The notes under the pieces are model-generated. The model was not told the DNA's origin, ran no database searches, and was given only the letters and a program-made list of their open reading frames with translations. The position numbers and the translations under genes are program-made. Below, one piece after another: positions 8,831 through 17,622 of a DNA stretch of 53,580 bases; within the stretch, counting starts at the first letter, position 1; each line of letters opens with the position of its first letter. Source of the stretch: Betaproteobacteria bacterium (GTDB taxonomy: Bacteria > Pseudomonadota > Gammaproteobacteria > Burkholderiales > Burkholderiaceae_C); NCBI GenBank assembly GCA_009925925.1, contig RFQA01000002.1:1-53580 (forward strand), in the 5' to 3' direction.

Positions 8831-9915
8831 GTTGCAGCCTTGTTAAGCGTCTTGCTGTCGCCGTATTGCTTGCTCACCCAGTCGCGGTAGCCGCCACTCA
8901 ACACGTTGTCTACCCATTGCGGGTTGTCCAGGTACCACTGCACGGTTTTACGGATGCCGGTCTCAAACGTCTCGGCCGGCTTCCAGCCCAGTTGCTGCTC
9001 GATCTTGCGTGCGTCTATCGCGTAACGCCGGTCGTGGCCGGGCCGGTCGGTGACATAAGTGATCTGCTCTTTGTACGGTTTGCCATCTGCACGGGGCTTG
9101 AGTTCGTCCAAGAGCGCGCACACGGTGTTTACGATGTCCAGGTTGGGTTTTTCGTTCCAGCCACCCACGTTGTAGGTTTCGCCCAAGACGCCGGCTTCCA
9201 GCACGCGCCGGATGGCGCTGCAGTGGTCTTTCACATACAGCCAGTCGCGGATCTGCTGGCCGTCGCCGTACACCGGCAGGGGCTTGCCGGCTTGTGCGTT
9301 GACGATCATCAGCGGGATGAGCTTCTCGGGGAAGTGGAATGGCCCGTAGTTGTTGCTGCAGTTGGTGGTGAGTACCGGCAGGCCATAGGTGTGGTGGTAA
9401 GCGCGCACCAGGTGGTCGCTGGCCGCTTTGCTTGCCGAATACGGGCTGTTGGGCTCATAGCGATTGGTTTCCGAAAAGGCAGGGTCGGTCTTGGCCAGAG
9501 ACCCGTACACCTCGTCGGTGGAAATGTGCAGAAAGCGGAACGCCATCTTGGCTTCAGCGGGCAACGCGGCCCAATAGGCGCGCACGCTTTCCAGTAAATG
9601 GAAGGTACCCACAATGTTGGTTTGGATGAATTCTCCAGGTCCGTGGATAGAGCGGTCCACATGACTTTCGGCCGCAAAATTCAGCACGGCCCGAGGCCGA
9701 TGTTCATTCAACAAGCGGTTGATCAACTCCGCATCACCAATATCGCCTTGCACAAATACATGGGCCGGGTTGTTGGCCAAAGAAGCCAGGTTTTGCAGGT
9801 TGCCCGCGTAGGTCAACTTGTCCAAATTAACTACGGTTTCTAACGAGTCAGCCAGCCAGTCCAGCACGAAGTTACTGCCGATGAAGCCGGCGCCGCCGGT
9901 TACCAGAATTGTCAT
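8827..9915 (-). CDS. rfbB: dTDP-glucose 4,6-dehydratase
   Basis: RfbB converts dTDP-glucose to dTDP-4-dehydro-6-deoxyglucose, the second step toward dTDP-rhamnose. The 362-residue extended SDR has [10 protein letters not shown] at residues 7-16, the STDEVYG motif and the catalytic YSASK (YxxxK). I chose the ATG at 9915, which gives the canonical [13 protein letters not shown]; the reading frame stays open upstream to 10092, but that part does not resemble the family. It is the first gene of the rfbB-rfbD-rfbA/C operon, and rfbD overlaps its stop. Confidence 0.95.
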   Translation of the reverse strand: MTILVTGGAGFIGSNFVLDWLADSLETVVNLDKLTYAGNLQNLASLANNPAHVFVQGDIGDAELINRLLNEHRPRAVLNFAAESHVDRSIHGPGEFIQTNIVGTFHLLESVRAYWAALPAEAKMAFRFLHISTDEVYGSLAKTDPAFSETNRYEPNSPYSASKAASDHLVRAYHHTYGLPVLTTNCSNNYGPFHFPEKLIPLMIVNAQAGKPLPVYGDGQQIRDWLYVKDHCSAIRRVLEAGVLGETYNVGGWNEKPNLDIVNTVCALLDELKPRADGKPYKEQITYVTDRPGHDRRYAIDARKIEQQLGWKPAETFETGIRKTVQWYLDNPQWVDNVLSGGYRDWVSKQYGDSKTLNKAAT

Positions 9916-9925
9916 GGTGCGTTGT

Positions 9926-9941
9926 AAGTCCACTTGGATAA
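9926..9941 (+). promoter_or_regulatory. Imperfect TAGTCC-type palindrome upstream of rfbB
   Basis: AAGTCC-ACTT-GGATAA resembles the motif TAGTCC-N4-GGACTA seen upstream of galE. It lies 11-26 bp upstream of the rfbB start and about 190 bp upstream of the divergent PEP-CTERM gene. It is the weakest member of the set. Confidence 0.3.
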
Positions 9942-10126
9942 GTCTCGGATTATCTGCGGGCTTACCCCCTGACGCCGTAAAAATGACAGTTCGCTTATTT
10001 GCATCAGTCATCCAGACTGCTGCTACACAGGCCTTGGCAGGAGCCATCACTAGTGGGTCTGTCATCAAACAGTTCGTTTGCCAGCGCGACACTGACGGGC
10101 GTACTTTGAATAAGGGAGACAGGAAA

Positions 10127-10756
10127 ATGAAAAACGCAATTCAACAGACTGTTTGCACTGCATTGGTCGCGCTGGGCTGCTCATTCAGCGCGCAGGCATT
10201 GACGCTAACCTTTGACGACATGAGCAGCACTGCCGACGCCGGCAACTATGGTGTTGTCTTGCAGCACAGCTCCGATACCCATTTTGTGGTCAATACAAGC
10301 AGTTTCATACCCGCCGCCGGAAGCGGTAAGCTGCTTGCCTACTATGGTTTGGCCGCTGAAAAAGAAACGCTCTCCTTGTTACCCAGTCTGAATTCCGTTT
10401 TCTCGCTGACTGGCTTGTCCCTTGCAGGCCTGTTGGGCGATGGAGGCGGGCAAGCTGCCGACAACTTTTCCATCCGCACAAGTGGCACCCGTATTGACGG
10501 GACGAGCGTGGGCGGCCAGGAAGACTTTCATTTGAGCCCCGGTGCCTTTACCCAATATGGCGGTACTAGCTTCAGTGGGTTTACCGGTCTCAAGTCTATA
10601 ACTTTCAGCGGTATCGGGGCCAATGCGGCCCGGTAAGTGGGTGTAGATAACGTGTTCCTGACTATCACTTCTGTCCCCGAGCCTGAGACCTATGCGCTCC
10701 TGCTGGCAGGTTTGGGGCTCATTGCGGCAGTGGGCCGCCGGCGGAAAGCCATTTGA
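10127..10756 (+). pseudogene. PEP-CTERM protein gene interrupted by an in-frame TAA before the sorting tag
   Basis: The frame opens at ATG 10127 after an AGGGAGAC ribosome-binding site and encodes a signal peptide (hydrophobic stretch ending FSAQA) and about 145 residues of secreted protein I do not recognise. TAA at 10634-10636 stops translation after GANAAR. The same frame then continues V-G-V-D-N-V-F-L-T, followed by VPEPETYALLLAGLG, a hydrophobic segment and RRRKAI, ending at TGA 10754-10756. This second part is a complete PEP-CTERM exosortase signal. A single base change from a tyrosine codon (TAT/TAC) would explain the stop. As read, the product is 169 residues and lacks the sorting tag, so it would be exported but not handled by the exosortase. 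Sequencing error is possible. Confidence 0.8.
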
Positions 10757-10787
10757 TTTGAAACCTCAAGGCCAAGCTAAAAGACAT

Positions 10788-10817
10788 AAAAAAGGACTGC
10801 AAGTGCAGTCCTTTTTT
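10788..10817. terminator. Bidirectional intrinsic terminator between two PEP-CTERM genes
   Basis: Six A's, GGACTGC, the loop AAGT, GCAGTCC and six T's form a perfect 13-bp stem counting the A:T pairs. It lies between the convergent genes ending at 10756 (+) and 10841 (-) and has a T-run on both strands, so it can end transcription from both sides. Confidence 0.9.
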
Positions 10818-10840
10818 GTTGGCGCAAGAGAGCTTGTTGC

Positions 10841-11323
10841 TCAGGCAGCAGTCTTGCTGCGGCGGCGTGCAATCGCGCCCATCACCCCCAAGCCAGCCAA
10901 CAACATGGCATATGACTCTGGCTCAGGCACCGCTGACACTTCGTATTGGGCCAAAGCGCCACCCACACCGCCGCCTGCCACAGAACCAGACACCTTCAGT
11001 GTGTAAGTACCACTGGCCAAACTGCCAAAGTTGAACGAATCGCCATTAGAGAAGCTGGTCAAAGCGTTGCCGGAGAACAGCGACACTTTGGTGAAAGTGA
11101 TGGCTGGAGCATTGATGTCAAAGGTCTGCCCGTTGAACGAGCCGGTGAACTTGGACACATAGCCTGCCAAACCAGTCACGTTCGAGGTGCTTACAAACGT
11201 GATGTCGCTTAAGGCAACGTCATTGAATGAGCCCGACACCAACGCCACGCTGGTGACAGTAGCGCTGGCGGCGCTACCCAAAAGTGCCAAAGTGGCTGCG
11301 GCAATCACAGATTTAATTTTCAT
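10841..11323 (-). CDS. PEP-CTERM sorting-domain protein, FxDxA-like
   Basis: A predicted exported protein of 160 residues. It has an N-terminal signal peptide (KSVIAAATLALLGSAASA) and a C-terminal exosortase tag: VPEPESYAMLLAGLG, a hydrophobic segment and RRRSKTAA. The FNDVA motif near residue 34 and the beta-rich middle fit the FxDxA group of PEP-CTERM proteins. The start at 11323 places AAGGG about 7 bases upstream; an ATG two codons earlier abuts the ribosome site. The tag is almost identical to that of the protein at 40414, so both are likely substrates of the exosortase at 28001. The mature role is unknown. Confidence 0.88.
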   Translation of the reverse strand: MKIKSVIAAATLALLGSAASATVTSVALVSGSFNDVALSDITFVSTSNVTGLAGYVSKFTGSFNGQTFDINAPAITFTKVSLFSGNALTSFSNGDSFNFGSLASGTYTLKVSGSVAGGGVGGALAQYEVSAVPEPESYAMLLAGLGVMGAIARRRSKTAA

Positions 11324-11395
11324 GTACATCCCTTTTATTCAAATCCAGCTGAAACCACTTCAGCTCATTTGATATTAGGGTTACTACCTGTTACT

Positions 11396-11416
11396 GTACA
11401 TAGTCCATTCAGGCCA
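11396..11416 (+). promoter_or_regulatory. Candidate regulatory motif upstream of the PEP-CTERM gene
   Basis: GTACATAGTCCATT here nearly matches GTACGTAGTCCATT upstream of epsA (36423-36436), in the same orientation relative to each gene and roughly 55-85 bp before each start. An AGGGTTACT run at 11377 also has a counterpart (AGGGTTATT at 36389) near epsA. The right half of the palindrome is poor here. Confidence 0.45.
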
Positions 11417-11420
11417 AAAC

Positions 11421-12863
11421 CTAAGCAGTCGCCGCGCTTTTCAGGATTCTTAAGAGGCACTCATCACACAGGCGGTGTGCGCTGCGCACACTGGTGCTCT
11501 CGGCATAGCAGCGCAGCTCAGGTGCGTTCCCGCTGGGGCGTAAATGCACAATATCTCCCGACGCAAAGTGAACCCGCAGTCCATCGGTTTCGTCAATGGC
11601 CTCTACCGGGCCAGCCTGAGGCGCCATCACGTTGCGCAATAACACATGGTCATTACGCAGGCTGGCAATCAGCTCCCGGCTGCTCGCGGTGGCAAAGTTC
11701 TGAATACGGTCGCTGGCTGTGTAGCGCTTAGGCAAGCGGTAGCCCACTTCAGACATCTTGAGCGCTTGTGCTTTCGCGCCGCACAGCAGCGCCAGCATGG
11801 GCAACAAGGCATCCCGGGTGGGCAGGGGGCCCAGCCGCTGTCCGTTGCGCAGCACCTGGCTGCCGAGCAAAAAGCCGCCATTGGCCTCGTAGCCCACCAC
11901 CAGTTCGGCCCCTTCGTGCGCGGCCTCTTGCATACCCTCTATCACGTAGGGCGAGCCAATGCGCGTGCGCACTACCTGCGCAAAGCTCTGGGTGCGCTCC
12001 AGGGCGCTGTTGCTGCTCACCGGCGTCACCACCGCGGTGGCATGCAAGTACTGGGCAGTCAGAATACCCACCACATCCCCACGCATCCATTCGCCCTTTT
12101 CGTCACCAATCAGGGGGCGGTCCGCATCGCCGTCGGTCGAAACAATCGCGTCAAAGTCATACAGCTCCGCCCACTCGCGGGCCTGCTCAATGTCTTCATG
12201 GCGCACGGCCTCGGTGTCTATGGGCACAAACACATCGGTGCGCCCCAGAGATATCACCTCGGCGCCCAGCGCCTCCAAAATGGTGCGCAGCACATCCCGC
12301 GCTACGCTGCTGTGCTCATAGACTGCAATCGTCTCGCCTTGCAGGGCGTTGGCGCCAAAGAACCGGATGTATCGATCCAGATATGCCTGCTCCACCCGCG
12401 GGTCCGGGGCCGGCAGCTTGGGCAACTTGAGCTGCTTGGGCAGACCCACCAGAAAGTCGAGCATGGCGCGCTCATCCGCCTTGGTGATCTCTCCGTCTTC
12501 CTTGTAAAACTTGATGCCGTTGCGGTCAAACGGAATATGGCTACCGGTCACCACGATGGCGGGAGAGCCATTTTGTGCTGCGTAAAGCGCAAGTGCGGGG
12601 GTGGGCAGGGCGCCACCATAAATGACGGACATTCCCAGGCTTTCTATGGCTGCAGCACAAGCAGCGGCGATTTCCGGGCTGCTGGGCCTGAGGTCATGGC
12701 CAAGCACTATCGAGCTAGCTTTAGGTACGACTGCATTAATGAACGCGGTGGCATAGGCGTGGCAGAGGTCAGGCGTCATGTCAGCCACTTTGCCGCGTGC
12801 ACCACTTGTGCCGAAGGCTACGCCTGACTGCGTAGCCATGTCTTGGAGAGTCAGTACAGTCAT
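11421..12863 (-). CDS. manB: Phosphomannomutase (ManB/CpsG family)
   Basis: The enzyme interconverts mannose-6-phosphate and mannose-1-phosphate, feeding GDP-mannose synthesis by ManC (38830). The 480-residue alpha-D-phosphohexomutase has the phosphoserine loop VTGSHIPFDRNG (usually TASHNP; this TGSHIP variant occurs in related proteins), the metal loop STDGDADRP, and a C-terminal phosphate-binding loop RPSGNAPELR. ATG 12863 (MTVLTLQDM) was chosen over an upstream TTG. A phosphoglucomutase or bifunctional activity cannot be excluded from sequence. Confidence 0.85.
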   Translation of the reverse strand: MTVLTLQDMATQSGVAFGTSGARGKVADMTPDLCHAYATAFINAVVPKASSIVLGHDLRPSSPEIAAACAAAIESLGMSVIYGGALPTPALALYAAQNGSPAIVVTGSHIPFDRNGIKFYKEDGEITKADERAMLDFLVGLPKQLKLPKLPAPDPRVEQAYLDRYIRFFGANALQGETIAVYEHSSVARDVLRTILEALGAEVISLGRTDVFVPIDTEAVRHEDIEQAREWAELYDFDAIVSTDGDADRPLIGDEKGEWMRGDVVGILTAQYLHATAVVTPVSSNSALERTQSFAQVVRTRIGSPYVIEGMQEAAHEGAELVVGYEANGGFLLGSQVLRNGQRLGPLPTRDALLPMLALLCGAKAQALKMSEVGYRLPKRYTASDRIQNFATASSRELIASLRNDHVLLRNVMAPQAGPVEAIDETDGLRVHFASGDIVHLRPSGNAPELRCYAESTSVRSAHRLCDECLLRILKSAATA

Positions 12864-12880
12864 TTTCAATGGCAACTAAA

Positions 12881-13936
12881 CTAAGTTTGGCAAAGGCGTT
12901 CGACAATACGCTCTACAGCCTCAGCGTCAACTGTGAATCCGTTCGCTGCCAAATCGCCCACTACAAAACCGTACCTTGCGCCGATTGCATCGCAGGCGTC
13001 TTTGTAGATATTGTTGAATCTGAATGGTGGTTGCAAAACCAACATACTGGCGTCTTCTTTCATGCAGAAGAAACCGTTGGCTAATTGGCTGCCTTCAACC
13101 CCTACTACAATGTCAGCGGCAGCAGCTTCAGACAAAAACTTTTCTACATCCATCGTGCCCGGATTAACAATGTAGAAGCCCAAGCGCTCTAGTCGCTCTG
13201 CAATTTCTAATTCATTTAAGAGTACGCGAGATTCCCCACTGAAGCCTCTGAGTAACATAACGCCATTGAATTTTTTTCCAATAGCGCGCGAGGCTATAGC
13301 GTCACGCATCGTCTTCCAGCGCGCTACTTTCCCTTGGTTGTAATGAGAGTCAGTCAGTACGGTAATTTTTGACAGATGGGCTACGTGAGGCAAAGTACTG
13401 AACTCTACTCCGAGGATCTCCGCATAAGCCAATTGTTGCGGTGTGAGCGGTCTGTGAATCCCCGTGGGATTACCAATTTGTTTTGCCAACCAGGCAAGAG
13501 GGATGTCATCTCGAACCCAATGGCCAAAGTACCTTGACCCTAGCCAGGATTGAGCAAGTGTGCCGCCATCTTCAACCACTTCAACCTGTCCTGTGTGCGA
13601 AGTGAGCTGCTTCCTGTAAGAGATGCCGTGCTTAAACCTAAACTTGTAAAGTGCGCCGTCCATCAGCGTGACATCGTGGAGCTCGTAAGCGTAGGTGCCT
13701 TTGTGTGGCGAAACACCCGCTTGAATTCGTTGCAACTCAAACTCCAATGTTGTGCCCATACCAACATCTGTCACTTTGGAAATATCTCCCGGGTCGAAGC
13801 AAGCATTTGTGCGGGTGACCTCACTAGGCGGAGAGATCTCTTCAACTTTGGTCGCGATCTCTTGCAATGACCTTTCCCCAAGCAAATTTCTAAAGGCCTT
13901 GTTGCTCAAGTCCGAGGTGAACACGTGTCTCTTCAT
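12881..13936 (-). CDS. Glycosyltransferase, GT61/DUF563-like
   Basis: A 351-residue protein I assign to the GT61 (DUF563) glycosyltransferases. The signs are SRYFGHWVRDDIP near residue 134, a strand-rich region with VMLLRGFSGESRVLLNE, and the C-terminal VVGVEGSQLANGFF, which takes the place of the usual G-x-x-G-A-x-L-x-N donor loop. No signal peptide or membrane helix is evident, so it should act in the cytosol on the lipid-linked repeat unit. The start overlaps the stop of the upstream glycosyltransferase by 4 bp. Donor and acceptor are not predictable. Confidence 0.65.
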   Translation of the reverse strand: MKRHVFTSDLSNKAFRNLLGERSLQEIATKVEEISPPSEVTRTNACFDPGDISKVTDVGMGTTLEFELQRIQAGVSPHKGTYAYELHDVTLMDGALYKFRFKHGISYRKQLTSHTGQVEVVEDGGTLAQSWLGSRYFGHWVRDDIPLAWLAKQIGNPTGIHRPLTPQQLAYAEILGVEFSTLPHVAHLSKITVLTDSHYNQGKVARWKTMRDAIASRAIGKKFNGVMLLRGFSGESRVLLNELEIAERLERLGFYIVNPGTMDVEKFLSEAAAADIVVGVEGSQLANGFFCMKEDASMLVLQPPFRFNNIYKDACDAIGARYGFVVGDLAANGFTVDAEAVERIVERLCQT

Positions 13937-15117
13937 TGCTCACAGGCCTTTGTCGCAAATGCAAGTGCTTCTGTAAAGCTTGTGAACTGTGCGGGACGTG
14001 ATTGGGCCTCAAGTGCACCCAGCTTGAGCTTCTTTGCAATATCTGGGTCGTTAGCCAACTGCGTCATGCAAGAAGCTAGCGAACTCACTTGGTCTGGTTC
14101 GTACAGTAATCCGCTTACACCGTGTTTAACCGCGTAGGGAAATGGACCAAAGTTCGGGGCAATGACAGGCGTTCCAAGTGCGAGCGATTCAAGCGCGGTC
14201 ATGCAGCGCCCTTCGGGAAAAACGCTGCGAGTGGGTGTTACGCTGGCAGTAGCGCTTGCGACTGCGAAAAAAACTACGTTTTGGGATGCCTTGCCCATTA
14301 CCTCAATGTCTTTAGCGTGGGGGCTTGAATTTGCTCGTTGCTTAAGTTCGTCAACCGCTGTGCCATCACCAAAATAAATCAACTTGCCAAAATGATCTTT
14401 TCGGAACGTGTTAAACGCTTCCAAAAGATCAAAGACACCTTTCTCTGCTTCGATTCGCCCAGCAAATACAAAACTCAGGGTTGAGTCTCTGAGGCAATCT
14501 TCCTCAAATTCAGGCAAATCTGTACCTGTATCAAACTCGATGATCTGCCCGCTTCGAACTCCCATTCCTAACGCACATGCACGAAGGTATGGTCCATGAA
14601 CAATAACGGCGTCTGCCCTTCGTGCGACGAAGCGGTTGCACAGCCGCGTAATCTTTGAAAGAGATGCTTGATCTGGCGCCACATGCACCAGCATCACAAA
14701 TGGGCAACGTAATAACGCCGCCGCCAAAAAATAGACAAGAGCAAATGGGCCTTCCACTCCTGCAAAAATGTAGTCTGGTTTGAAAGCTAGAGTGTCTTTC
14801 AACATGCGAAGAAGGGCACCGCCATAAGCAAATCGACGCATTAACGTGCTCCCCAGCAAAGGCCTTGCTCCGTACTCTTTCGCCCACCCTTGCCGATGAG
14901 TGCTTGTTTGGTTTTCACTTCCTACGCTGGTAAGCATCAACGTGCCGGTTTGGCCAACCTGTTGGCTCATTGCCAACAAGAACAAATCAGGGCCTCCCTG
15001 AGGCAGACTTCCATTCCGCATGTCCCCAAGCAATCGTCGCGACTCCTGGACTACTGCGCCGCCCTTTGCATAAAGAAACTTGCGCTCGGCATCTTGGCGC
15101 TCTTTGGTCTTAGTCAT
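13933..15117 (-). CDS. Glycosyltransferase, GT4-like (GT-B fold)
   Basis: A 394-residue glycosyltransferase. The C-terminal half is a group 1 (GT4) domain with FVFAGRIEAEKGVFDLLEAF, then MTALESLALGTPVIAPNFGP, where the E of ESLALG is the usual donor-binding glutamate. The N-terminal half has a hydrophobic patch (ALVYFLAAALLRCPFVMLVH) typical of membrane-associated GT-B enzymes. I chose ATG 15117 (MTKTKERQD); the frame is open upstream to 15237, but that part overlaps the GT2 gene. It overlaps the GT61 gene by 4 bp downstream, so the two are co-translated. Confidence 0.82.
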   Translation of the reverse strand: MTKTKERQDAERKFLYAKGGAVVQESRRLLGDMRNGSLPQGGPDLFLLAMSQQVGQTGTLMLTSVGSENQTSTHRQGWAKEYGARPLLGSTLMRRFAYGGALLRMLKDTLAFKPDYIFAGVEGPFALVYFLAAALLRCPFVMLVHVAPDQASLSKITRLCNRFVARRADAVIVHGPYLRACALGMGVRSGQIIEFDTGTDLPEFEEDCLRDSTLSFVFAGRIEAEKGVFDLLEAFNTFRKDHFGKLIYFGDGTAVDELKQRANSSPHAKDIEVMGKASQNVVFFAVASATASVTPTRSVFPEGRCMTALESLALGTPVIAPNFGPFPYAVKHGVSGLLYEPDQVSSLASCMTQLANDPDIAKKLKLGALEAQSRPAQFTSFTEALAFATKACEQ

Positions 15118-15143
15118 AAATAAATTCGAAGTGACCGGGCATT

Positions 15144-16112
15144 TCAATGGATGTCCATCCGCCGTGTCGTCCGCCATCTTTGGAAGGCTCTGACAGCACC
15201 TTTGGGTACCAAGTAAACCAAAAACAAGGACATCCACCAGCGCGGTGCTCCAAACATGACATCAGAAGAGTTGAAGAAAGCGATTGCTGCCTTCCTATCC
15301 CCCTGCCCGCAGGACTGGCGCGCCAGCGTTAGTAGCTGCTGGTTGACGAAAACCAAGCTAGCATTCTGCAGTTCTTTGGGGGTTGCCCCATCACTTACGC
15401 GTGCCTTCATTCGTGCCAAAAATGGTGGGGCTGTAATTTTTGATTGCAATGCAGTAAGGCTGTCTGCTACTAATGTCCGCCCCACTGTCGCAGTAGGGTC
15501 ATAAACAATGTGGGTCTGTTCCGCCGCTCTAAACCACAGATCCAAGTCCTCGCCGTGAGACTCACCAATCTCAAAGCATGGCATTAATCTCTTGGTCAGA
15601 TCGCGACTGAGTGCGATGCTGCTCGTGAAAAACGGAGCACTATGCAACCACCTTGTCGGCAGGTCCGAAATGCGTTCCCTGGAGCTTGAACGGACTAGGT
15701 CCCACCCGGAAAAATCAACGAGCTTCGCTTCATCGATAGTGCGGTAACCGCTGGCTACCATGTGCGCCTCTGAATCTGCAGAAATACATTCAAAGAGAAC
15801 CGAAAGGTGCTCAGGATGAAACCAATCATCTGCATCCAAAAACGCGATCCACTCGCCTCGGGCATGCGCTATTCCCGTGTTTCGTGCAACAGAAACCCCC
15901 CCGTTCTTCTGAGAAATCAGCCGAATGCGAATATCGTCCATTGTGCTGACAAGGTTCGCTCCCCCGTCTTTTGAGCCATCGTCGACGACGACAATCTCAA
16001 AGTTCGCAAAAGATTGAGTCAGTACCGAATGCAGAGTTCGCGCAATATGCGGCTCTTTGTTGTAGAGCGGGATCACGACTGAGAAGAAGGGAACAGGGAG
16101 TTCTTTCTGCAT
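15144..16112 (-). CDS. Glycosyltransferase family 2
   Basis: A 322-residue GT-A fold glycosyltransferase. The N-terminal 110 residues carry the GT2 core: FSVVIPLYNKE, VVVDDGSKDGG, VSVARNTGIAHARGEW and the metal-binding FLDADDWF. The C-terminal part is divergent and would determine acceptor choice. It is the first gene of the run GT2-GT4-GT61 on the minus strand. The 161 bp upstream contain two perfect inverted repeats and a partial dispersed repeat. Confidence 0.88.
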   Translation of the reverse strand: MQKELPVPFFSVVIPLYNKEPHIARTLHSVLTQSFANFEIVVVDDGSKDGGANLVSTMDDIRIRLISQKNGGVSVARNTGIAHARGEWIAFLDADDWFHPEHLSVLFECISADSEAHMVASGYRTIDEAKLVDFSGWDLVRSSSRERISDLPTRWLHSAPFFTSSIALSRDLTKRLMPCFEIGESHGEDLDLWFRAAEQTHIVYDPTATVGRTLVADSLTALQSKITAPPFLARMKARVSDGATPKELQNASLVFVNQQLLTLARQSCGQGDRKAAIAFFNSSDVMFGAPRWWMSLFLVYLVPKGAVRAFQRWRTTRRMDIH

Positions 16113-16189
16113 TTTGTTTTGGTGAAGTGCTGTGCCCTGATTGGAACGGATGATTGAGCAGTGAAGGTTCTGAATGATGGTGTCGATAA

Positions 16190-16221
16190 ATTGGCGATAT
16201 CGCCACTTAACGGTTGTTAAG
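16190..16221. repeat. Two adjacent perfect inverted repeats upstream of the GT2 gene
   Basis: TGGCGATATCGCCA is a 14-bp perfect palindrome and is followed within a few bases by ACTTAAC-GGTT-GTTAAGT, a 7-bp stem with a 4-base loop. They lie about 80-110 bp upstream of the minus-strand gene starting at 16112 and could be operator or RNA structures. No T-run follows, so they do not look like terminators. Confidence 0.5.
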
Positions 16222-16233
16222 TATGCGCAGAAA

Positions 16234-16265
16234 GCTATAAATTTTGTAGCAAATAGCTGTCTGCG
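16234..16265 (+). repeat. Partial copy of the dispersed repeat
   Basis: GCTATAAATTTTGTAGC followed by TAGCTGTCTGCG resembles the first half of the 48-bp repeat seen at 1362 and 44081. The CGGGCGCTAC half is missing. It lies just before the 3' end of the Ugd gene. Confidence 0.45.
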
Positions 16266-16273
16266 ATTAGGAG

Positions 16274-17596
16274 TTACCTGCCGATCGCTTGATACTCAAT
16301 CCCCATGCTTCTGATCATTTTGGGGTCGTAAAGGTTGCGCCCATCAAAAATCACCGGCTGTTTAAGCTTGGTCTTGATGGTGTCAAAGTCAGGGCTGCGG
16401 AACTCGCGCCATTCCGTCACGATGATCAGCGCATCCGCCCCTTCCAGCGCCGCAGTCTGGTTGTCGGCGTAGGTGAGGCGAGCCTCATTAGGGAAGCAGT
16501 GTTGCGCCTCTTTCATAGCCACCGGGTCATAGGCCGTCACGGTGGCGCCCGCATCCAGCAGATCCTGAATCACATCACGGCTGGTGGCCTTTCGCATGTC
16601 GTCAGTGTTAGCTTTGAATGCCAAACCCCATAGAGCAAAATGTTTGCCTTTCAGGTCTGCACCAAAGCGCTTCAGCACTTTGCTGCCTAGTACCCGCTTC
16701 TGCGCGTCGTTCGCTTCTTCCACTGCGTTGAGAACCTTCAGGTCGATACCAGCATCAGCTTGCGCAGTTTTGATGAGTGCTTGCACATCCTTTGGAAAGC
16801 ACGAGCCACCATAGCCCGCGCCAGCGTACAAAAAGTCGTACCCAATGCGCGGGTCCGAGCCAATGCCCTTGCGCACGTTTTCAATGTCTGCACCCAGCTT
16901 TTCAGCAAGGTTTGCCAGCTCATTCATAAAGCTGATGCGCGTCGCCAACATGGCATTGGCGGCGTACTTAGTCAGTTCAGCACTGCGCACATCCATCACG
17001 ATCATCCGGTCATGGTTCCGCTGGATGGCCGAGTAAATCGCACGCATATAGGCAGCACCTTGGTCGTCGTCGCAACCCACCACGATGCGGTCCGGGCGCA
17101 TAAAGTCGTCAATGGCGGCGCCTTCCTTCAGAAACTCAGGGTTACTCACCACGCTGAACGGTGTTGTCACACCACGTTTGGCTAGCTCTTCGGCGATAGC
17201 CGCTTTCACGCGGTCCGCGGTACCCACCGGCACGGTGCTCTTGTCCACGACCACCTTGTAATCGGTCATGTACTTGCCGATGTTGCGCGCCGCTGCAATA
17301 ACGTACTTCATGTCGGCCGAGCCATCTTCATCTGGCGGAGTACCCACCGCAATGAATTGCACGGTACCGAAGTGCGCCGCTTTTTCCACGTCGGTGGTGA
17401 AGTGCAGGCGGCCTGCGGCCACGTTGCGCTTGACCATGTCTTGCAAACCCGGCTCATAAATTGGAATGCCACCGTCTTCCAAGATCTTGATCTTGGCTGG
17501 ATCCACATCCAGGCACAGCACGTCGTTGCCGACATCTGCGAAGCATGCGCCTGATACCAAGCCTACGTAGCCGGTTCCGATAACTGTAATCTTCAT
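16274..17596 (-). CDS. ugd: UDP-glucose 6-dehydrogenase
   Basis: Ugd oxidises UDP-glucose to UDP-glucuronate with two NAD+, giving an acidic sugar donor for the polysaccharide. The 440-residue protein starts [16 protein letters not shown] (Rossmann fold), has [12 protein letters not shown] near residue 120 and the catalytic cysteine in GGSCFPKD near 260. Length is normal. ATG 17596 gives the canonical start; a TTG three codons upstream is an unlikely alternative. The GH5 gene lies 26 bp upstream on the same strand, so the two may share a transcript. Confidence 0.95.
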   Translation of the reverse strand: MKITVIGTGYVGLVSGACFADVGNDVLCLDVDPAKIKILEDGGIPIYEPGLQDMVKRNVAAGRLHFTTDVEKAAHFGTVQFIAVGTPPDEDGSADMKYVIAAARNIGKYMTDYKVVVDKSTVPVGTADRVKAAIAEELAKRGVTTPFSVVSNPEFLKEGAAIDDFMRPDRIVVGCDDDQGAAYMRAIYSAIQRNHDRMIVMDVRSAELTKYAANAMLATRISFMNELANLAEKLGADIENVRKGIGSDPRIGYDFLYAGAGYGGSCFPKDVQALIKTAQADAGIDLKVLNAVEEANDAQKRVLGSKVLKRFGADLKGKHFALWGLAFKANTDDMRKATSRDVIQDLLDAGATVTAYDPVAMKEAQHCFPNEARLTYADNQTAALEGADALIIVTEWREFRSPDFDTIKTKLKQPVIFDGRNLYDPKMIRSMGIEYQAIGR

Positions 17597-17622
17597 TTTG
17601 ATCAAATAAGTTAAATTGTGAG

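Noticed and set aside
11646-12827. 393-codon open frame on the plus strand
   Set aside because: It is antisense to manB over its whole length, has no recognisable domain and is rich in H, G and R as expected for a shadow frame in GC-rich DNA.
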